Below are positions 50,459-59,194 of a stretch of DNA of 64,000 nucleotides, in pieces (the first letter of the stretch is position 1; each line of letters begins with the position of its first letter). The notes under the pieces are model-generated. The model saw only the letters and a program-made list of their open reading frames with translations, was not told where the DNA came from and searched no databases. Source of the DNA: Planctomycetota bacterium (GTDB taxonomy: Bacteria; Planctomycetota; UBA1135; GCA-002686595); contig JAEUHY010000045.1 of assembly GCA_016795325.1 (NCBI GenBank), positions 248,001 to 312,000 of the forward strand. Direction: 5' to 3'. The position numbers and the translations under genes are program-made.

Positions 50459-52444
50459 CTACTGCGGCCGCACGGTCGACAGCCGGAACGGAACCGCCGG
50501 CAGGTTCGAGCCGAGCAGGCGCAGGGTCACGTTGCGCGGCGCGTCGGTCGCGGTGAGGGCCGCGACGGGCGGCATGGCGTCGGGTTCGCTGCGGGCGATC
50601 ACCTCGCCGCCGACGAGGATCTCGATGGCGAGCGGCTCGCCGGTGGGCGAGAGGGCGACGAAGACGGGCACGAGGTTGGCTGGGACTTCGAGGGCGATGT
50701 CGGTGGAGGTCTCGATGAAGACCACGTCCTCGACGACCGTTTGGCCTTCCATCTTGGTCGTGCGCCAGACCTCGGCCATGAAGCGTTCGAGGTCGGCGAG
50801 CAGGTCGGCGCGCGACTTGGGCGGGCCGGCGACGAGGGTGGGCGGCGCGCCGGCGAGCGTCAGACCTTTGAGGACGATCGCGGCGCCGGTCGCGGCGCCG
50901 GAGGGCACGCGCAGGCGCATTTCGTAGCGCCCGCCCACTTCGGCCTTGAAGACGATCATCGGCACCGCGTCGCCGGATTCGTCGGAGGCCACGATCTCGC
51001 CGTTGCGCAGCAAGACGAGGTCGATGTCGAGGTTGTCGGGCGACTCGCCGGAGAGCATGAACTGCGTGCCCTCTTCGACTTCGAAGAACCACGCCGGGTT
51101 GGGCGCGAGGCCGGAGTGTTCGTAGGTGCGATCGAGGAACAGCGAGCTGTCGGCGGACTCCGGCGCGATCGCCTGCGGCTCGTACTTGTAGACGTGCACG
51201 GTGCAGGCCGTGTCGCCGAGCAGACGCTCCGAGGCGACGATCTCGAACGTGACGGAGACGCGTTCGTCGACCGGCCCGACCCACAGGCACGGGAAGTAGT
51301 CGATCTGCATGTCGACGGCGATCTGTTCGCCGTTGTCGCGCCGCAGGAGCTGCGCGTCGACGTCCGAACCGTCGTGCGCCGCGGCCAGGAAGCCGTAGCG
51401 CAAGCCCGGCTCGAGCGTCACCTGCAACTTGGCCGACTCGCTCTGCTTCACGACCACCTGCTTGCGCGTGACGGTGTTCGTGCTCGCGAGCTGCGTGACG
51501 CCGTCCTTGGAGGCTTGGCCGAGCGCAAGCTGCTCGAGCAACGCGTCGGGCGCGATCAGCAGGTTCGTCAGGCGCTGCGACCAGGCGCCGTTGCGTTGCG
51601 CCTGCACGCTGTCGAAATCATCGCGCAGCAGCTCGAGCGCGAGGTCCGCGCGCTGTCCGTATGCGAAGCCGAAGCTCGTGCGCTCGTTGTTGGCCGACAG
51701 GTTGTTTTCCGCGGCCGAAATCAGGCCGATCACCTGACCTGCGCGGTTGAGCATCGGGCTACCGCTCGCGCCGCCGACCACCGGGCCGCAGTAGTGGATC
51801 AGGTACGAATCGCTCCACGGCGCGCGCTGGAAGAAGAAGTCGGTTTTGGCGGTGACGTGGCCGGGCACCGCGTGCAGCGTCGGGAAACCCGAGATGTTCT
51901 CGTGCGGGAAGCCCAGGTACACGACCGCTTCGGAGAGCATCGGCTCGACCTTGGCCGGATCGGCGAGCACCAGCGGCGCCGCGGTTTCGCCGGCTTCGAC
52001 CTCGACGATCGCCACGTCGGCGATCGGGATGAAGTTCATCGAGCGCGCGCCGTTGGGGTCGTTCTCGTTGCGCACGACGACGCGCTTGAGGCGCGCGTTC
52101 CACGGACCGTACGCCGGATGGATGCGGATCGACGAGGCGCTGAGCGCGAGCTCGTCGCGGTCGCTCCACGAACGCTTGGCCACGAGCCGGCCCTGGCTCG
52201 CGTTTTCGAGCAGCGATTCCGCCACGTGTGCGTTGGTCGCGAGCTTGCCCTCGGCGATCACCCAGCCGGTCCCGACGAGCTGGAACACCTCCGGTCCGCC
52301 GCCGCCGCGGCGCGCGACGCCGAGCATGTACACGGAATCGAGCGAACTCGCGATGGCGCGCTCGAACTCGGCCTGACCGGTCTGCGCTGTGCTGGGTTGG
52401 AGGAGCGAAAGCGCGAGAAGACCGGCGACAAGCAGTCGGCGCAT
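50459..52444 (-). CDS. Secreted trypsin-like serine protease with C-terminal PPC-like domains
   Basis: A 661-residue product from ATG 52444 with a signal peptide ending PSTAQ (about residue 21). The trypsin-like/DegP-type fold (about 40-260) has the catalytic His in KLATNAHVAE, Asp in IPIADVAIVEV, and Ser in GGASGSPMLN, so the triad is complete. The C-terminal 400 residues hold beta domains of the PPC kind: AWFFEVEEGTQFMLSGE, IDLVLLRNGEIVASDES, VGGRYEMRLRVP. No PDZ domain is visible, unlike HtrA. It should act in the periplasm or outside the cell. The intergenic gap to the module-bearing gene is 47 bases, converging. Confidence 0.8.
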   Translation of the reverse strand: MRRLLVAGLLALSLLQPSTAQTGQAEFERAIASSLDSVYMLGVARRGGGGPEVFQLVGTGWVIAEGKLATNAHVAESLLENASQGRLVAKRSWSDRDELALSASSIRIHPAYGPWNARLKRVVVRNENDPNGARSMNFIPIADVAIVEVEAGETAAPLVLADPAKVEPMLSEAVVYLGFPHENISGFPTLHAVPGHVTAKTDFFFQRAPWSDSYLIHYCGPVVGGASGSPMLNRAGQVIGLISAAENNLSANNERTSFGFAYGQRADLALELLRDDFDSVQAQRNGAWSQRLTNLLIAPDALLEQLALGQASKDGVTQLASTNTVTRKQVVVKQSESAKLQVTLEPGLRYGFLAAAHDGSDVDAQLLRRDNGEQIAVDMQIDYFPCLWVGPVDERVSVTFEIVASERLLGDTACTVHVYKYEPQAIAPESADSSLFLDRTYEHSGLAPNPAWFFEVEEGTQFMLSGESPDNLDIDLVLLRNGEIVASDESGDAVPMIVFKAEVGGRYEMRLRVPSGAATGAAIVLKGLTLAGAPPTLVAGPPKSRADLLADLERFMAEVWRTTKMEGQTVVEDVVFIETSTDIALEVPANLVPVFVALSPTGEPLAIEILVGGEVIARSEPDAMPPVAALTATDAPRNVTLRLLGSNLPAVPFRLSTVRPQ

Positions 52445-52742
52445 GGGGGTGGGACGGGGGTGCGGGGGCGGTTGGGAGGCACGGAAGTGTGCGGCGCGGA
52501 GCCGGCGCACGCGACCGACCTTGGGCGTAGGTCATCGACGCGCCGCCGCGCGCGCTGAAGCCGGTTGGCGCGTGCTCCTGCGGCCCATCGCACGTTTCTG
52601 GGACTCCGCGCAGCCGCGAATGCGTCCCGGGCCGTAGGATCTTCGCCCTCTCAAAGCCACCCCGACGGAGCGCTCCCATCCACTTCAACGTGCGAGTCGA
52701 TCGGTCCTCCCCGTCACTTTTTGCCAAGGACCTTTCGATCTC

Positions 52743-53060
52743 ATGTCGCGCATCTACGTCGGCAACCTCGCCAAGAACACCACCGAAGATTCGGTCCGCA
52801 GCCTGGTCGCCCAGGACGGACGCACCGTCACCAAGGTTCAGCTGAAGATGGACGCCGAGACCGGTCGTTCGCGCGGTTTTGCCTTCGTGGACCTCGGCAC
52901 GCCGGAAGAAGCGACCGCCGCGATCGCCGCCCTCAACGGCGCGACGCTCGATGGTGCGACGCTCAAGGTCAACGTCGCCAAGGACCTGCCGGTTCCGCGC
53001 CGTCCCGCCAGCCCCGGCATGGGCTACGGCGGTCGTCCGGGCGGCGGCAAGCGCTGGTAA
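52743..53060 (+). CDS. RRM-type RNA-binding protein
   Basis: A 105-residue single-RRM protein from ATG 52743, with an AAGGA ribosome-binding site. RNP2 is IYVGNL (residues 4-9) and RNP1 RGFAFVDL (about 44-51), both with the aromatic residues that stack on RNA. A Gly/Arg-rich tail (MGYGGRPGGGKRW) follows the domain, as in the cyanobacterial and planctomycete small Rbp proteins linked to cold response or mRNA localisation. Its 300-base leader may be an untranslated region; I found no clear cold-shock element. A hairpin terminator follows. Confidence 0.9.
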   Translation: MSRIYVGNLAKNTTEDSVRSLVAQDGRTVTKVQLKMDAETGRSRGFAFVDLGTPEEATAAIAALNGATLDGATLKVNVAKDLPVPRRPASPGMGYGGRPGGGKRW

Positions 53061-53067
53061 GCGTCGA

Positions 53068-53086
53068 CCCGCGCTGCGAGCGCGGG
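53068..53086 (+). terminator. Terminator after the RRM gene
   Basis: Eight-base stem CCCGCGCT / AGCGCGGG with a 3-base loop GCG, 7 bases after the stop. Confidence 0.55.
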
Positions 53087-53376
53087 CCGAAGCCTCTCAC
53101 GGCGCGCGAAAACGCGCCGGCGGAAGCGTGATCGACTGGCTGGCGACGGTTTCGCCGGCCAGGAAGCGCGCGAGCAGTTCGCGGTACTCGCCGGAGAGCA
53201 TCTTGATCGACTCGTGCCCGGCGTTGCTCGGCGAGCAAGTGGGTGTGGCTCGGAAAAGCCCGCGCGCAGCTCGTCGACGTTCGAAGGCGGCGCTGTAGCT
53301 GCGCGCGCGGAGCGCATTGCGATCGAGGAACGCCGCGGCGCAGACGCCGCGTGGCTTTGCGCCCACCACTCCGCGG
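53087..53376 (-). other. Stretch with a possible gene-end fragment
   Basis: On the minus strand a frame ending at 53097 reads HESIKMLSGEYRELLARFLA followed by GETVASQSITLPPARFRAP. It looks more protein-like than its surroundings but has no credible start in place and no recognised family. It may be the tail of a decayed gene or chance coding-like sequence. Confidence 0.2.
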
Positions 53377-54564
53377 TTAGCGCTGCGAGTCCTGCGTCGG
53401 CGGGTTTGGCGCAGATTGCCCGACGCGCGGCGGGTTGAAGTCGGCCTTGAAGCGCGCGACTTCGCCGTGGGCCGACGGCGACGGGGCGTCGAGAGTGATG
53501 AGCGACGGGCTGTCCGCGCGGCGCACGATGAGTTGCTCGCCGATGCCCACGCACGGAAACCAAGCGGCGCCGTGTTCGACCGCCGCCGTCGGCCACGGGA
53601 TGCGCTGGCCCAGGAGCAAGCGATCGGGCAGCAGTTCGATGCGCGTGGCGATCGAGCCCGAGCCTTCCGCAGGCGCGACGGGCTCGACGAGCAGGCTGCC
53701 GTACGAAGCGACGCGGAACACGACGGCTTTGTTCTGTGCGAGCAGTGGCGGCGTGACCTCGACGAGCTCCGGCTCGCTCTGCACGAACAGGATGTCCAGC
53801 CACGTCTCAAAGCGCAGGTCGTGCTGACCCTCGATGTCCCGCAACACGGCTCGTCCGGTTTGGTCCGTGCGAGCGGTGATGCTCGGCGCGCCGAGCACGG
53901 GCGGACGCGCCTTGGCTGTGATTTCGACCCGCTCCCAGTCCTCGCTCCGCAGCGCGATGAACGCGCCTGCGACGGGCCGATCGCCCGGTCCGAGCACGAA
54001 TACCTCGACGTCGTGCGACGGCGTGAGCGTGACTACACACTCGCGATCGCCGCGCGCGACAACCGTGCAGCCGGCGAGACCGGGAGCGCGAGCTGCGATA
54101 CGCACGGCGCGCAGCGGGCCGTCGAATTGCGCGGACGCGTCGGCGTCGAGCTGCACCTCGCGGCCGAGCCCGGATTCGAGCTCGTGCACGTCCGAGCGGT
54201 AGAGCTTGGCGAACTGCGCGATCTTGGCCGGCGGCGCGTTTTCGTCTTCGATCCAGGCGCGGGCGCCGAGCACGGGTGAGCCCGCGGAGTCGACGACGCG
54301 CAAGGTGAGCTGCGCGCGCAATTCGCTCAGCGCGATGGGGACGGCCTCCCGCTCGACCGGCGCAGCGGAGTCGACGGTTGGACGGTTCTCGGGGAACTCA
54401 ACGGGCGCTTCGACGACGGCCGTCGCTGAGTTCGACGGCTTGGATTGCGCAGGCGCGGATGCGGCGGCGCTGCTGTGCTGGTCGGAGACGCGCAACAGCA
54501 CCGCGATCAGCAATGTTGCTGCGCCGAGCAGCGCGAGCAGCAGAGTTTGGCGCGAGCGTCCCAT
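53377..54564 (-). CDS. Membrane-anchored beta-domain protein (carboxypeptidase-regulatory-like)
   Basis: A 395-residue protein from ATG 54564. A basic N-terminus precedes a signal anchor (LLLALLGAATLLIAVLL, residues 8-24), then a Ser/Ala/Pro-rich stalk. The rest is repeated beta strands with LTLRVVDSAGSPVLGARAWI, VEVFVLGPGDRPVAGAFIAL and TARTDQTGRAVLRDI, the pattern of carboxypeptidase-regulatory-like (Ig-like) domains repeated two or three times. No enzyme motif is present. It is probably a periplasmic structural or sensory protein. It stands alone on this strand. Confidence 0.65.
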   Translation of the reverse strand: MGRSRQTLLLALLGAATLLIAVLLRVSDQHSSAAASAPAQSKPSNSATAVVEAPVEFPENRPTVDSAAPVEREAVPIALSELRAQLTLRVVDSAGSPVLGARAWIEDENAPPAKIAQFAKLYRSDVHELESGLGREVQLDADASAQFDGPLRAVRIAARAPGLAGCTVVARGDRECVVTLTPSHDVEVFVLGPGDRPVAGAFIALRSEDWERVEITAKARPPVLGAPSITARTDQTGRAVLRDIEGQHDLRFETWLDILFVQSEPELVEVTPPLLAQNKAVVFRVASYGSLLVEPVAPAEGSGSIATRIELLPDRLLLGQRIPWPTAAVEHGAAWFPCVGIGEQLIVRRADSPSLITLDAPSPSAHGEVARFKADFNPPRVGQSAPNPPTQDSQR

Positions 54565-55216
54565 GTGAGTGGGTCACGAGAGTCAGGGTAAGCGATCTGG
54601 GGTGCCCGGCGCGGATGCGTCTTGGGGACCCACGTTGATTCGATGTACGAGCGACGGAGTGGTGCTCGTCAGGGCCTGTTGTCGGAGAAAACACAGGAGC
54701 CGCGGAGACACGGAGGCCGGAGAAGAGCAGAAGCAGAACGGGAAGTGGGTCGCAGATAGCGGTCGAGGCGAGCTATCCCTGACGCTGGCTGGGCCGTGCG
54801 GCCGTCGCCTTGTGCTTCATCTTTTCTGGTCTGACCTCCGTGCCTCCGTGGCTCCTGTGTTTCTTCTGCTCTGAAATCAGAAAGAACACAGGAGCCACGG
54901 AGGCACGGAGGCCAGAGAAGAGCAGAAGCAGAACGGGAAGTGGGCCGCAGATCGCGGTCGAGGCGAGCTATCCCTGACGCTGGCTGGGCCGTTGGGCCGT
55001 TGCCTTCTTCGTGATCTTGTTCTTCTTCTTTTCCGGTCTGACCTCCGTGCCTCCGTGGCTCCTGTGTTTCTTCTGCTCTGAAATCAGAAATAACACAGGA
55101 GCCACGGAGGCACGGAGGCCGAGCCGGAGCAGCAGAAGAAGAAGCAGACGCAGAAAGGCTGACCGGGGAATGGGCGAGGGGCGCGGTCGGTGGCGCGGCG
55201 CCGTAGCCTCTGCGGC
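54565..55216. other. Non-coding stretch holding a repeat block
   Basis: About 650 bases between the beta-domain gene and the radical SAM gene. The repeat block at 54691-55118 fills most of it. I see no supported gene. Confidence 0.7.
54691..55118. repeat. Tandem repeat block with internal inverted repeats (ACACAGGAGCCACGGAGGCA family)
   Basis: Two units of about 195 and 207 bases begin at 54691 and 54886, and a partial third begins at 55093. Each unit starts ACACAGGAGC-C-CGGAG and continues through a conserved GAAGAGCAGAAGCAGAACGG stretch and GAGCTATCCCTGACGCTGG. Each ends in the reverse complement of the start (CCTCCGTGCCTCCGTGGCTC at 54835 and 55042). The junctions therefore form long hairpins with 26-base arms at 54835-54911 and 55042-55118 around a TTCTTCTGCTCTGAAATCAG loop. 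Tandem unit plus terminal inversion suggests a mobile or replication-slippage-prone element. Confidence 0.85.
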
Positions 55217-56734
55217 ATGACAGAGATCGTTCTCGCCACGCTCAACGCGAAGTGGATCCACGCTTCGTTTGGGCTGCGCTGCTTGCGCGCCAACTTGGGC
55301 GAGTTGCGGGAGCGAAGCGTGCTCGTCGAGGGCGTGATCAGCGAGCGAGCGTTGGACGTCGCCGAGCGCATCCTCGCGCACCAGCCACGTGTCGTGGGCC
55401 TGGGCGTGTACGTGTGGAACGCTGTGGAGAGCGAGCAGCTCGTCGACACGCTCAAGCGCATCGCGCCGGACGTCGTCGTCGTGCTCGGCGGGCCCGAGGT
55501 GAGCTACGAGCTCGAGGCGCAGCGCATCGTTGCGCTCGCCGACTACGTCGTGCGCGGCGAAGGCGAGGTGGCGTTCGCGCAGCTGTGTGAAGCGCTCCTC
55601 CGCGGAGTTCGGCCAGCGGAGCGTGTCCTCGACGGCGGTTTGCCGCCGCTCGCGCAGCTCGCCTCGCCCTACCCCGAGTACGACGCGCGCGACCTCGCGC
55701 ACCGCGTCGTGTACGTCGAAGCTTCGCGCGGCTGTCCCTACGAGTGCGAGTTCTGCTTGTCGGCGCTCGACACGAAAGTGCGCACGTTTCCGCTCGAAAG
55801 ACTGCTGGGAGAGTTCGACGCGCTGCTCGCGCGCGGCCTGGCGCACTTCAAGTTCGTCGACCGCACCTTCAACCTCTCGCTGGCGACGAGCCGCGCGATC
55901 CTCGAGTTCTTCCTCGCTCGCGCGCGCCCCGGAATGCTGCTGCACTTCGAGATGATTCCCGACCGTTTGCCGCCGCAGTTGCGCGAGCTGCTCGCGCGCT
56001 TCCCGGCGGGCATGGTGCAGCTCGAGATCGGCGTGCAGAGCCTCGACGAAGCAGTGTGCGAGCGCATTTCACGCCGCCAGGACGCCGCGGCGGTGGCGAC
56101 GAACGTGCGTTGGCTGCGCGAGAACACCGGCGTGCACCTGCACACCGATCTGATCGTCGGACTGCCGGGTGAGTCGCTCGCCGGCTTCGGCCGCGGTTTC
56201 GACGCGCTGCTCGCGCTCGGGCCGCAAGAGATCCAGGTCGGCATCTTGAAGCGCTTGCGCGGCGCGCCGATCGCGCGCCACGACGCAGTGCACGACATGC
56301 GTTATGCGTCGCACCCGCCGTACGAAGTGCTGTCCACCGACGCGCTTTCGTTCGCCGAGGTGCAGCGCCTGCGCCGCTTCGCCCGCGTGTGGGACCTCGT
56401 CGGCAACAGCGGCAACTTCGCGAGCACTGCGCCGCTCTTGTGGGACAACGCGAGCGCCTTCGAGCGTGTGCTCGGCTTCAGCGACGCGCTGTTCGCCAAG
56501 CTCGGCGCCGTGCACGCGATCGGGCTCGATCGACTGGCGCGCGAGTTGTTCGAGCACCTCGTCGAGCTGGGCGTCGCACGCGAGCGCGTCGGCGCCGCGC
56601 TGTTCGGCGATTTCGAGCGCACGCGGCCGGACCAGACGCCGGTGTTTCTCGCCGAATTCTCCGACGGACGTCCGCGCCGCAAACGTGTCGGCGAGCTGCA
56701 CCGCGCGGCCGTGCGGCAAGAGCGCCGGCGCTGA
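55217..56734 (+). CDS. B12-binding radical SAM protein with DUF4080 C-terminal region
   Basis: A 505-residue protein from ATG 55217. An N-terminal cobalamin-binding domain (about residues 1-130: LGVYVWNAVESEQLVDTLK, VVLGGPEVSYE) precedes the radical SAM domain with the iron-sulfur motif RGCPYECEFC (Cys-x3-Cys-x2-Cys near residue 174) and LIVGLPGES. The last 130 residues (VWDLVGNSGNF, LGFSDALFAKLG) match DUF4080, a C-terminal extension common in this class. Such enzymes usually methylate or rearrange unactivated carbons using SAM and B12. The substrate is unknown. It converges with the PAS protein gene. Confidence 0.85.
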   Translation: MTEIVLATLNAKWIHASFGLRCLRANLGELRERSVLVEGVISERALDVAERILAHQPRVVGLGVYVWNAVESEQLVDTLKRIAPDVVVVLGGPEVSYELEAQRIVALADYVVRGEGEVAFAQLCEALLRGVRPAERVLDGGLPPLAQLASPYPEYDARDLAHRVVYVEASRGCPYECEFCLSALDTKVRTFPLERLLGEFDALLARGLAHFKFVDRTFNLSLATSRAILEFFLARARPGMLLHFEMIPDRLPPQLRELLARFPAGMVQLEIGVQSLDEAVCERISRRQDAAAVATNVRWLRENTGVHLHTDLIVGLPGESLAGFGRGFDALLALGPQEIQVGILKRLRGAPIARHDAVHDMRYASHPPYEVLSTDALSFAEVQRLRRFARVWDLVGNSGNFASTAPLLWDNASAFERVLGFSDALFAKLGAVHAIGLDRLARELFEHLVELGVARERVGAALFGDFERTRPDQTPVFLAEFSDGRPRRKRVGELHRAAVRQERRR

Positions 56735-56738
56735 ACGC

Positions 56739-56756
56739 GCGCTCGCCGGCGAGCGC
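56739..56756. terminator. Bidirectional hairpin between converging genes
   Basis: A perfect 18-base palindrome GCGCTCGCCGGCGAGCGC. It can form a 7-base stem with a 4-base loop, 5 bases after the radical SAM stop and 4 before the PAS gene stop. Confidence 0.5.
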
Positions 56757-56760
56757 CAGC

Positions 56761-57279
56761 TCAGTGCTGACCGAGGAACTTCTCGAAGGCGTCCGGTGCG
56801 ATGCCGTGGCTGATCTCGAGGCCGTGGGCGCGCGCGAGGTAACGCTCGATCGAAAGCCATTCGTCGCCCAAGCGCACACGTTTGGTCCAGGCGCACATCG
56901 TGAGCAACTTCTCCGAGGGCGTGCGCACGTCGGGGGCCGTCGCGAGGCTCATGAACGACACGTGCAAGCCGGGGACGAAGTTGGCGCGCGCGTGGAACTG
57001 AATGCGTCGCATGTCGCCGCCGGGCAGGCGAATGTCGAACAGGCCCGACTGTTCGCCGTCGCGCACGAAGGCGGCCCATTGCACGTCGACCGCCGCTGTT
57101 TGGCCCGGCGCGACGATCTCGCTCACGTGCGCGCCGACGAGCGCTTCGCGCGGGCGCTCGAACAGCGAACAAGCCGCGGCGTTGGCGTCGACGTAGTGCG
57201 CTTTGTCGTCGGCGAGCAACACCGCGACAGGCAGGATCTCGAACAGCGCGCGCAGGTAGGGAGTGTCATTGGGAAGCAT
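56761..57279 (-). CDS. PAS domain protein with degenerate C-terminal Cys motif
   Basis: A 172-residue protein from ATG 57279 (a longer start at 57378 is possible but its extension is low-complexity). Residues about 8-115 form a PAS domain (FEILPVAVLLADDKAHYVDA, VRDGEQSGLFDIRLPGGD). The last 50 residues, LLTMCAWTKRVRLGDEWLSI to GLEISHGIAPDAFEKFL, align with the C-terminal motif LLPICAYCKKIRDDxGYW ... SHGICPEC found on many bacterial PAS and receiver proteins. There four Cys likely bind a metal. Here only the first Cys remains, the others being Thr and Ala. It may sense small molecules but has probably lost metal binding. Confidence 0.75.
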   Translation of the reverse strand: MLPNDTPYLRALFEILPVAVLLADDKAHYVDANAAACSLFERPREALVGAHVSEIVAPGQTAAVDVQWAAFVRDGEQSGLFDIRLPGGDMRRIQFHARANFVPGLHVSFMSLATAPDVRTPSEKLLTMCAWTKRVRLGDEWLSIERYLARAHGLEISHGIAPDAFEKFLGQH

Positions 57280-57444
57280 GACGAACCGCTCCGCGGAGGG
57301 CCTCACAGTGTGCTTCAGTTTGCCCGCAGAAGCGCGACGACTTAGCTTCTGGCGCGAAAATTCGATCTGCTCGACCATGCCCGAAGCGGCGCGCCGCTAG
57401 CCCTTCTTCCAGACGCCGACCCAACTCGATTTCGCACGACGCCC

Positions 57445-58029
57445 ATGCAGTCCAAAGCCACCACCGTCGCCGAGTACCTCGCCGCACTTCCCGAGGATCG
57501 CCGCCAAGCGCTCGAAGCGCTGCGCAAGACGATCCGCGCCAACCTCGACAAGGATCTCGAGGAGGGCATGCAGTACGGAATGATCGGCTACTACGTGCCG
57601 CACAGCGTGTTCCCCGCGGGCTACCACTGCGACCCCAAGCAGCCGCTGCCGTTCGCCGGACTCGCGTCGCAGAAGAACCACATGTCGATGTACTTCATGG
57701 CGCTCTACGCGCACGGCGACAGCGAGAACGAGCTGACGCGCGCGTTCCAGGAAGCGTGGAAGAAGACTGGCAAGAAGCTGGACATGGGCAAGGCCTGCAT
57801 CCGCTTCAAGAAGCTCGACGACGTGCCGCTCGAAGTCGTCGGAGCGACGGTGAAGAAGCTCACCGCCAAGGCCTTCATCGGCGCGTACCTAAAGGCGCGC
57901 GAAGACGACAAGGCGCGTCCGAAGGGCAAGCCGGCCACGAAGGCTGGCGCCAAGTCGGCCGAGCAGCCGGCGGCGAAGAAGGCGGCGCCGAAAGCAACGA
58001 AGAAGGCTGCTGCGTCGAAGTCGAAGTGA
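57445..58029 (+). CDS. DUF1801 protein with a histone-H1-like Lys/Ala-rich tail
   Basis: A 194-residue protein from ATG 57445. Residues 1-155 fit DUF1801: VAEYLAALPEDRRQALEALR at the start, then YGMIGYYVPHSVFP, ASQKNHMSMYFMALY and a C-terminal GKACIRFKKLDD. From residue about 155 a basic tail begins (PKGKPATKAGAKSAEQPAAK to the end), built of Lys-Ala-Pro repeats like histone H1 C-terminal tails and bacterial histone-like proteins. This tail would bind DNA or RNA without sequence specificity. Function of DUF1801 is unknown. The end has no folded domain after the tail. Confidence 0.8.
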   Translation: MQSKATTVAEYLAALPEDRRQALEALRKTIRANLDKDLEEGMQYGMIGYYVPHSVFPAGYHCDPKQPLPFAGLASQKNHMSMYFMALYAHGDSENELTRAFQEAWKKTGKKLDMGKACIRFKKLDDVPLEVVGATVKKLTAKAFIGAYLKAREDDKARPKGKPATKAGAKSAEQPAAKKAAPKATKKAAASKSK

Positions 58030-58092
58030 ACGCGGCGCGCGAGCGCGCGTTGCAACACAGCCTTGTTGCGCTCTCTCGCGTTCGTTGCGTCG

Positions 58093-59133
58093 ATGTCGGT
58101 ATCGACTCCAGACGCAGACAAGGTCGACCTCGTCCAGGCCGTGCGCGCGGCGGACGTGGCCGTGCGCGGCGAGGTGTTGAGCGTGCGCTACGAGCCCGTC
58201 GGACCGGGCGCAGTGTCCGACATGAGCAGCGGCTGCATCGAGACCTACGCTGACGGCGTGCAGTTGGCGGAGGTCGCCGTTCTGCACGAGTTCAAAGGTC
58301 TCGACGACGTCGATCGAACGCGAGTAGCTTCGCACGAGCCGCCGACACGCAGCTTGTGGGTGCGCCTGCCGCTCGCACCGTCGCGCGAGCTCGAGGTCGG
58401 CTCGACGGCCGTGTGGTTGCTCGAGCGCAGCGACACGTCTTGTGGCGTTCGTGACGGGCGTGGGTCGGAAGACGAGCCCGTCAACGCCGCGCTGCGGCGC
58501 GAAGTGGGCGCTGAGCCCGTGTTCAAGATCGGCGCGTGGGGCCGCGGCGTGTTACTCGAGTCCACCGACTCCAAAGGCGCGCGCATCGGAGGTCTCCAGC
58601 GCTTCGTTTTGCCGCCGGAGCTCACATGCGAGCAGTCCGACGGAGTCGTAGCGCCGCTGCGCGTCGAGCTCGAGCGCGTGCTCGTCGATCGCATCGAAAA
58701 ACAGTCGCAGCCGTTGCTCGAGCTCGCACTGCTGCCGGAGCGCGGCCAAGCCGACGCGTGGCGGCTGCAACTGCGGCGCGATGGCCGCGTGCGCATCGAA
58801 GGTCTGCCGGAGGCCGAGGCCACGCTGTGTCCGCTCAAGTTGAGAAGCATGGCCGGGCTTGCGTACGCGCTGCTCGATGGCGACTTGCCTCCGCAGCATT
58901 CCGCTGCGCGGATTCGCGGCGCGAAGGTCGCGCGCTACGAGCTCACGCTGCACACACGCGACGGGTTGCGTCGCTACACGTTCCACGTCGAGCCCGGCGC
59001 GCCGAACATCGAAGCCGACGGGCGCCTCGCGAGCATCTGGAGCGCGTTGGTCCACGAGCTTCATGCGCGCACCCTTCCCGAACCGATCGAGCGCGCGCTG
59101 AGCTTGCCGCGCAAACAGGCTTTGCGTCGCTAG
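58093..59133 (+). CDS. Protein of unknown function, beta-rich N-terminal domain
   Basis: A 346-residue product from ATG 58093; a TTG at 58063 would add ten residues (MLRSLAFVAS) that could be a weak hydrophobic leader. The N-terminal 170 residues have a small beta-barrel pattern (VDLVQAVRAADVAVRGEVLS, QLAEVAVLHEFKGL, VGSTAVWLLER, VFKIGAWGRGVLLE) similar to the one seen in the matrixin partner at 18235. The C-terminal part is mostly strands and loops with RYELTLHTRDGLRRYTFHVE. No membrane helix is clear and no family is recognised. Only 63 bases follow the DUF1801 stop, so co-transcription is plausible. Confidence 0.55.
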   Translation: MSVSTPDADKVDLVQAVRAADVAVRGEVLSVRYEPVGPGAVSDMSSGCIETYADGVQLAEVAVLHEFKGLDDVDRTRVASHEPPTRSLWVRLPLAPSRELEVGSTAVWLLERSDTSCGVRDGRGSEDEPVNAALRREVGAEPVFKIGAWGRGVLLESTDSKGARIGGLQRFVLPPELTCEQSDGVVAPLRVELERVLVDRIEKQSQPLLELALLPERGQADAWRLQLRRDGRVRIEGLPEAEATLCPLKLRSMAGLAYALLDGDLPPQHSAARIRGAKVARYELTLHTRDGLRRYTFHVEPGAPNIEADGRLASIWSALVHELHARTLPEPIERALSLPRKQALRR

Positions 59134-59194
59134 TCGCGGCCTGCGAGCCAATTCGCCGCACATCGACCGCCGTGCCGTTAGACTCCGCCAGCAC

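Noticed and set aside
56761..57279. Photoactive yellow protein
   Set aside because: The PAS domain is somewhat PYP-like (VAPG), but the chromophore Cys of VAPC is Gly, so no chromophore binding is expected.
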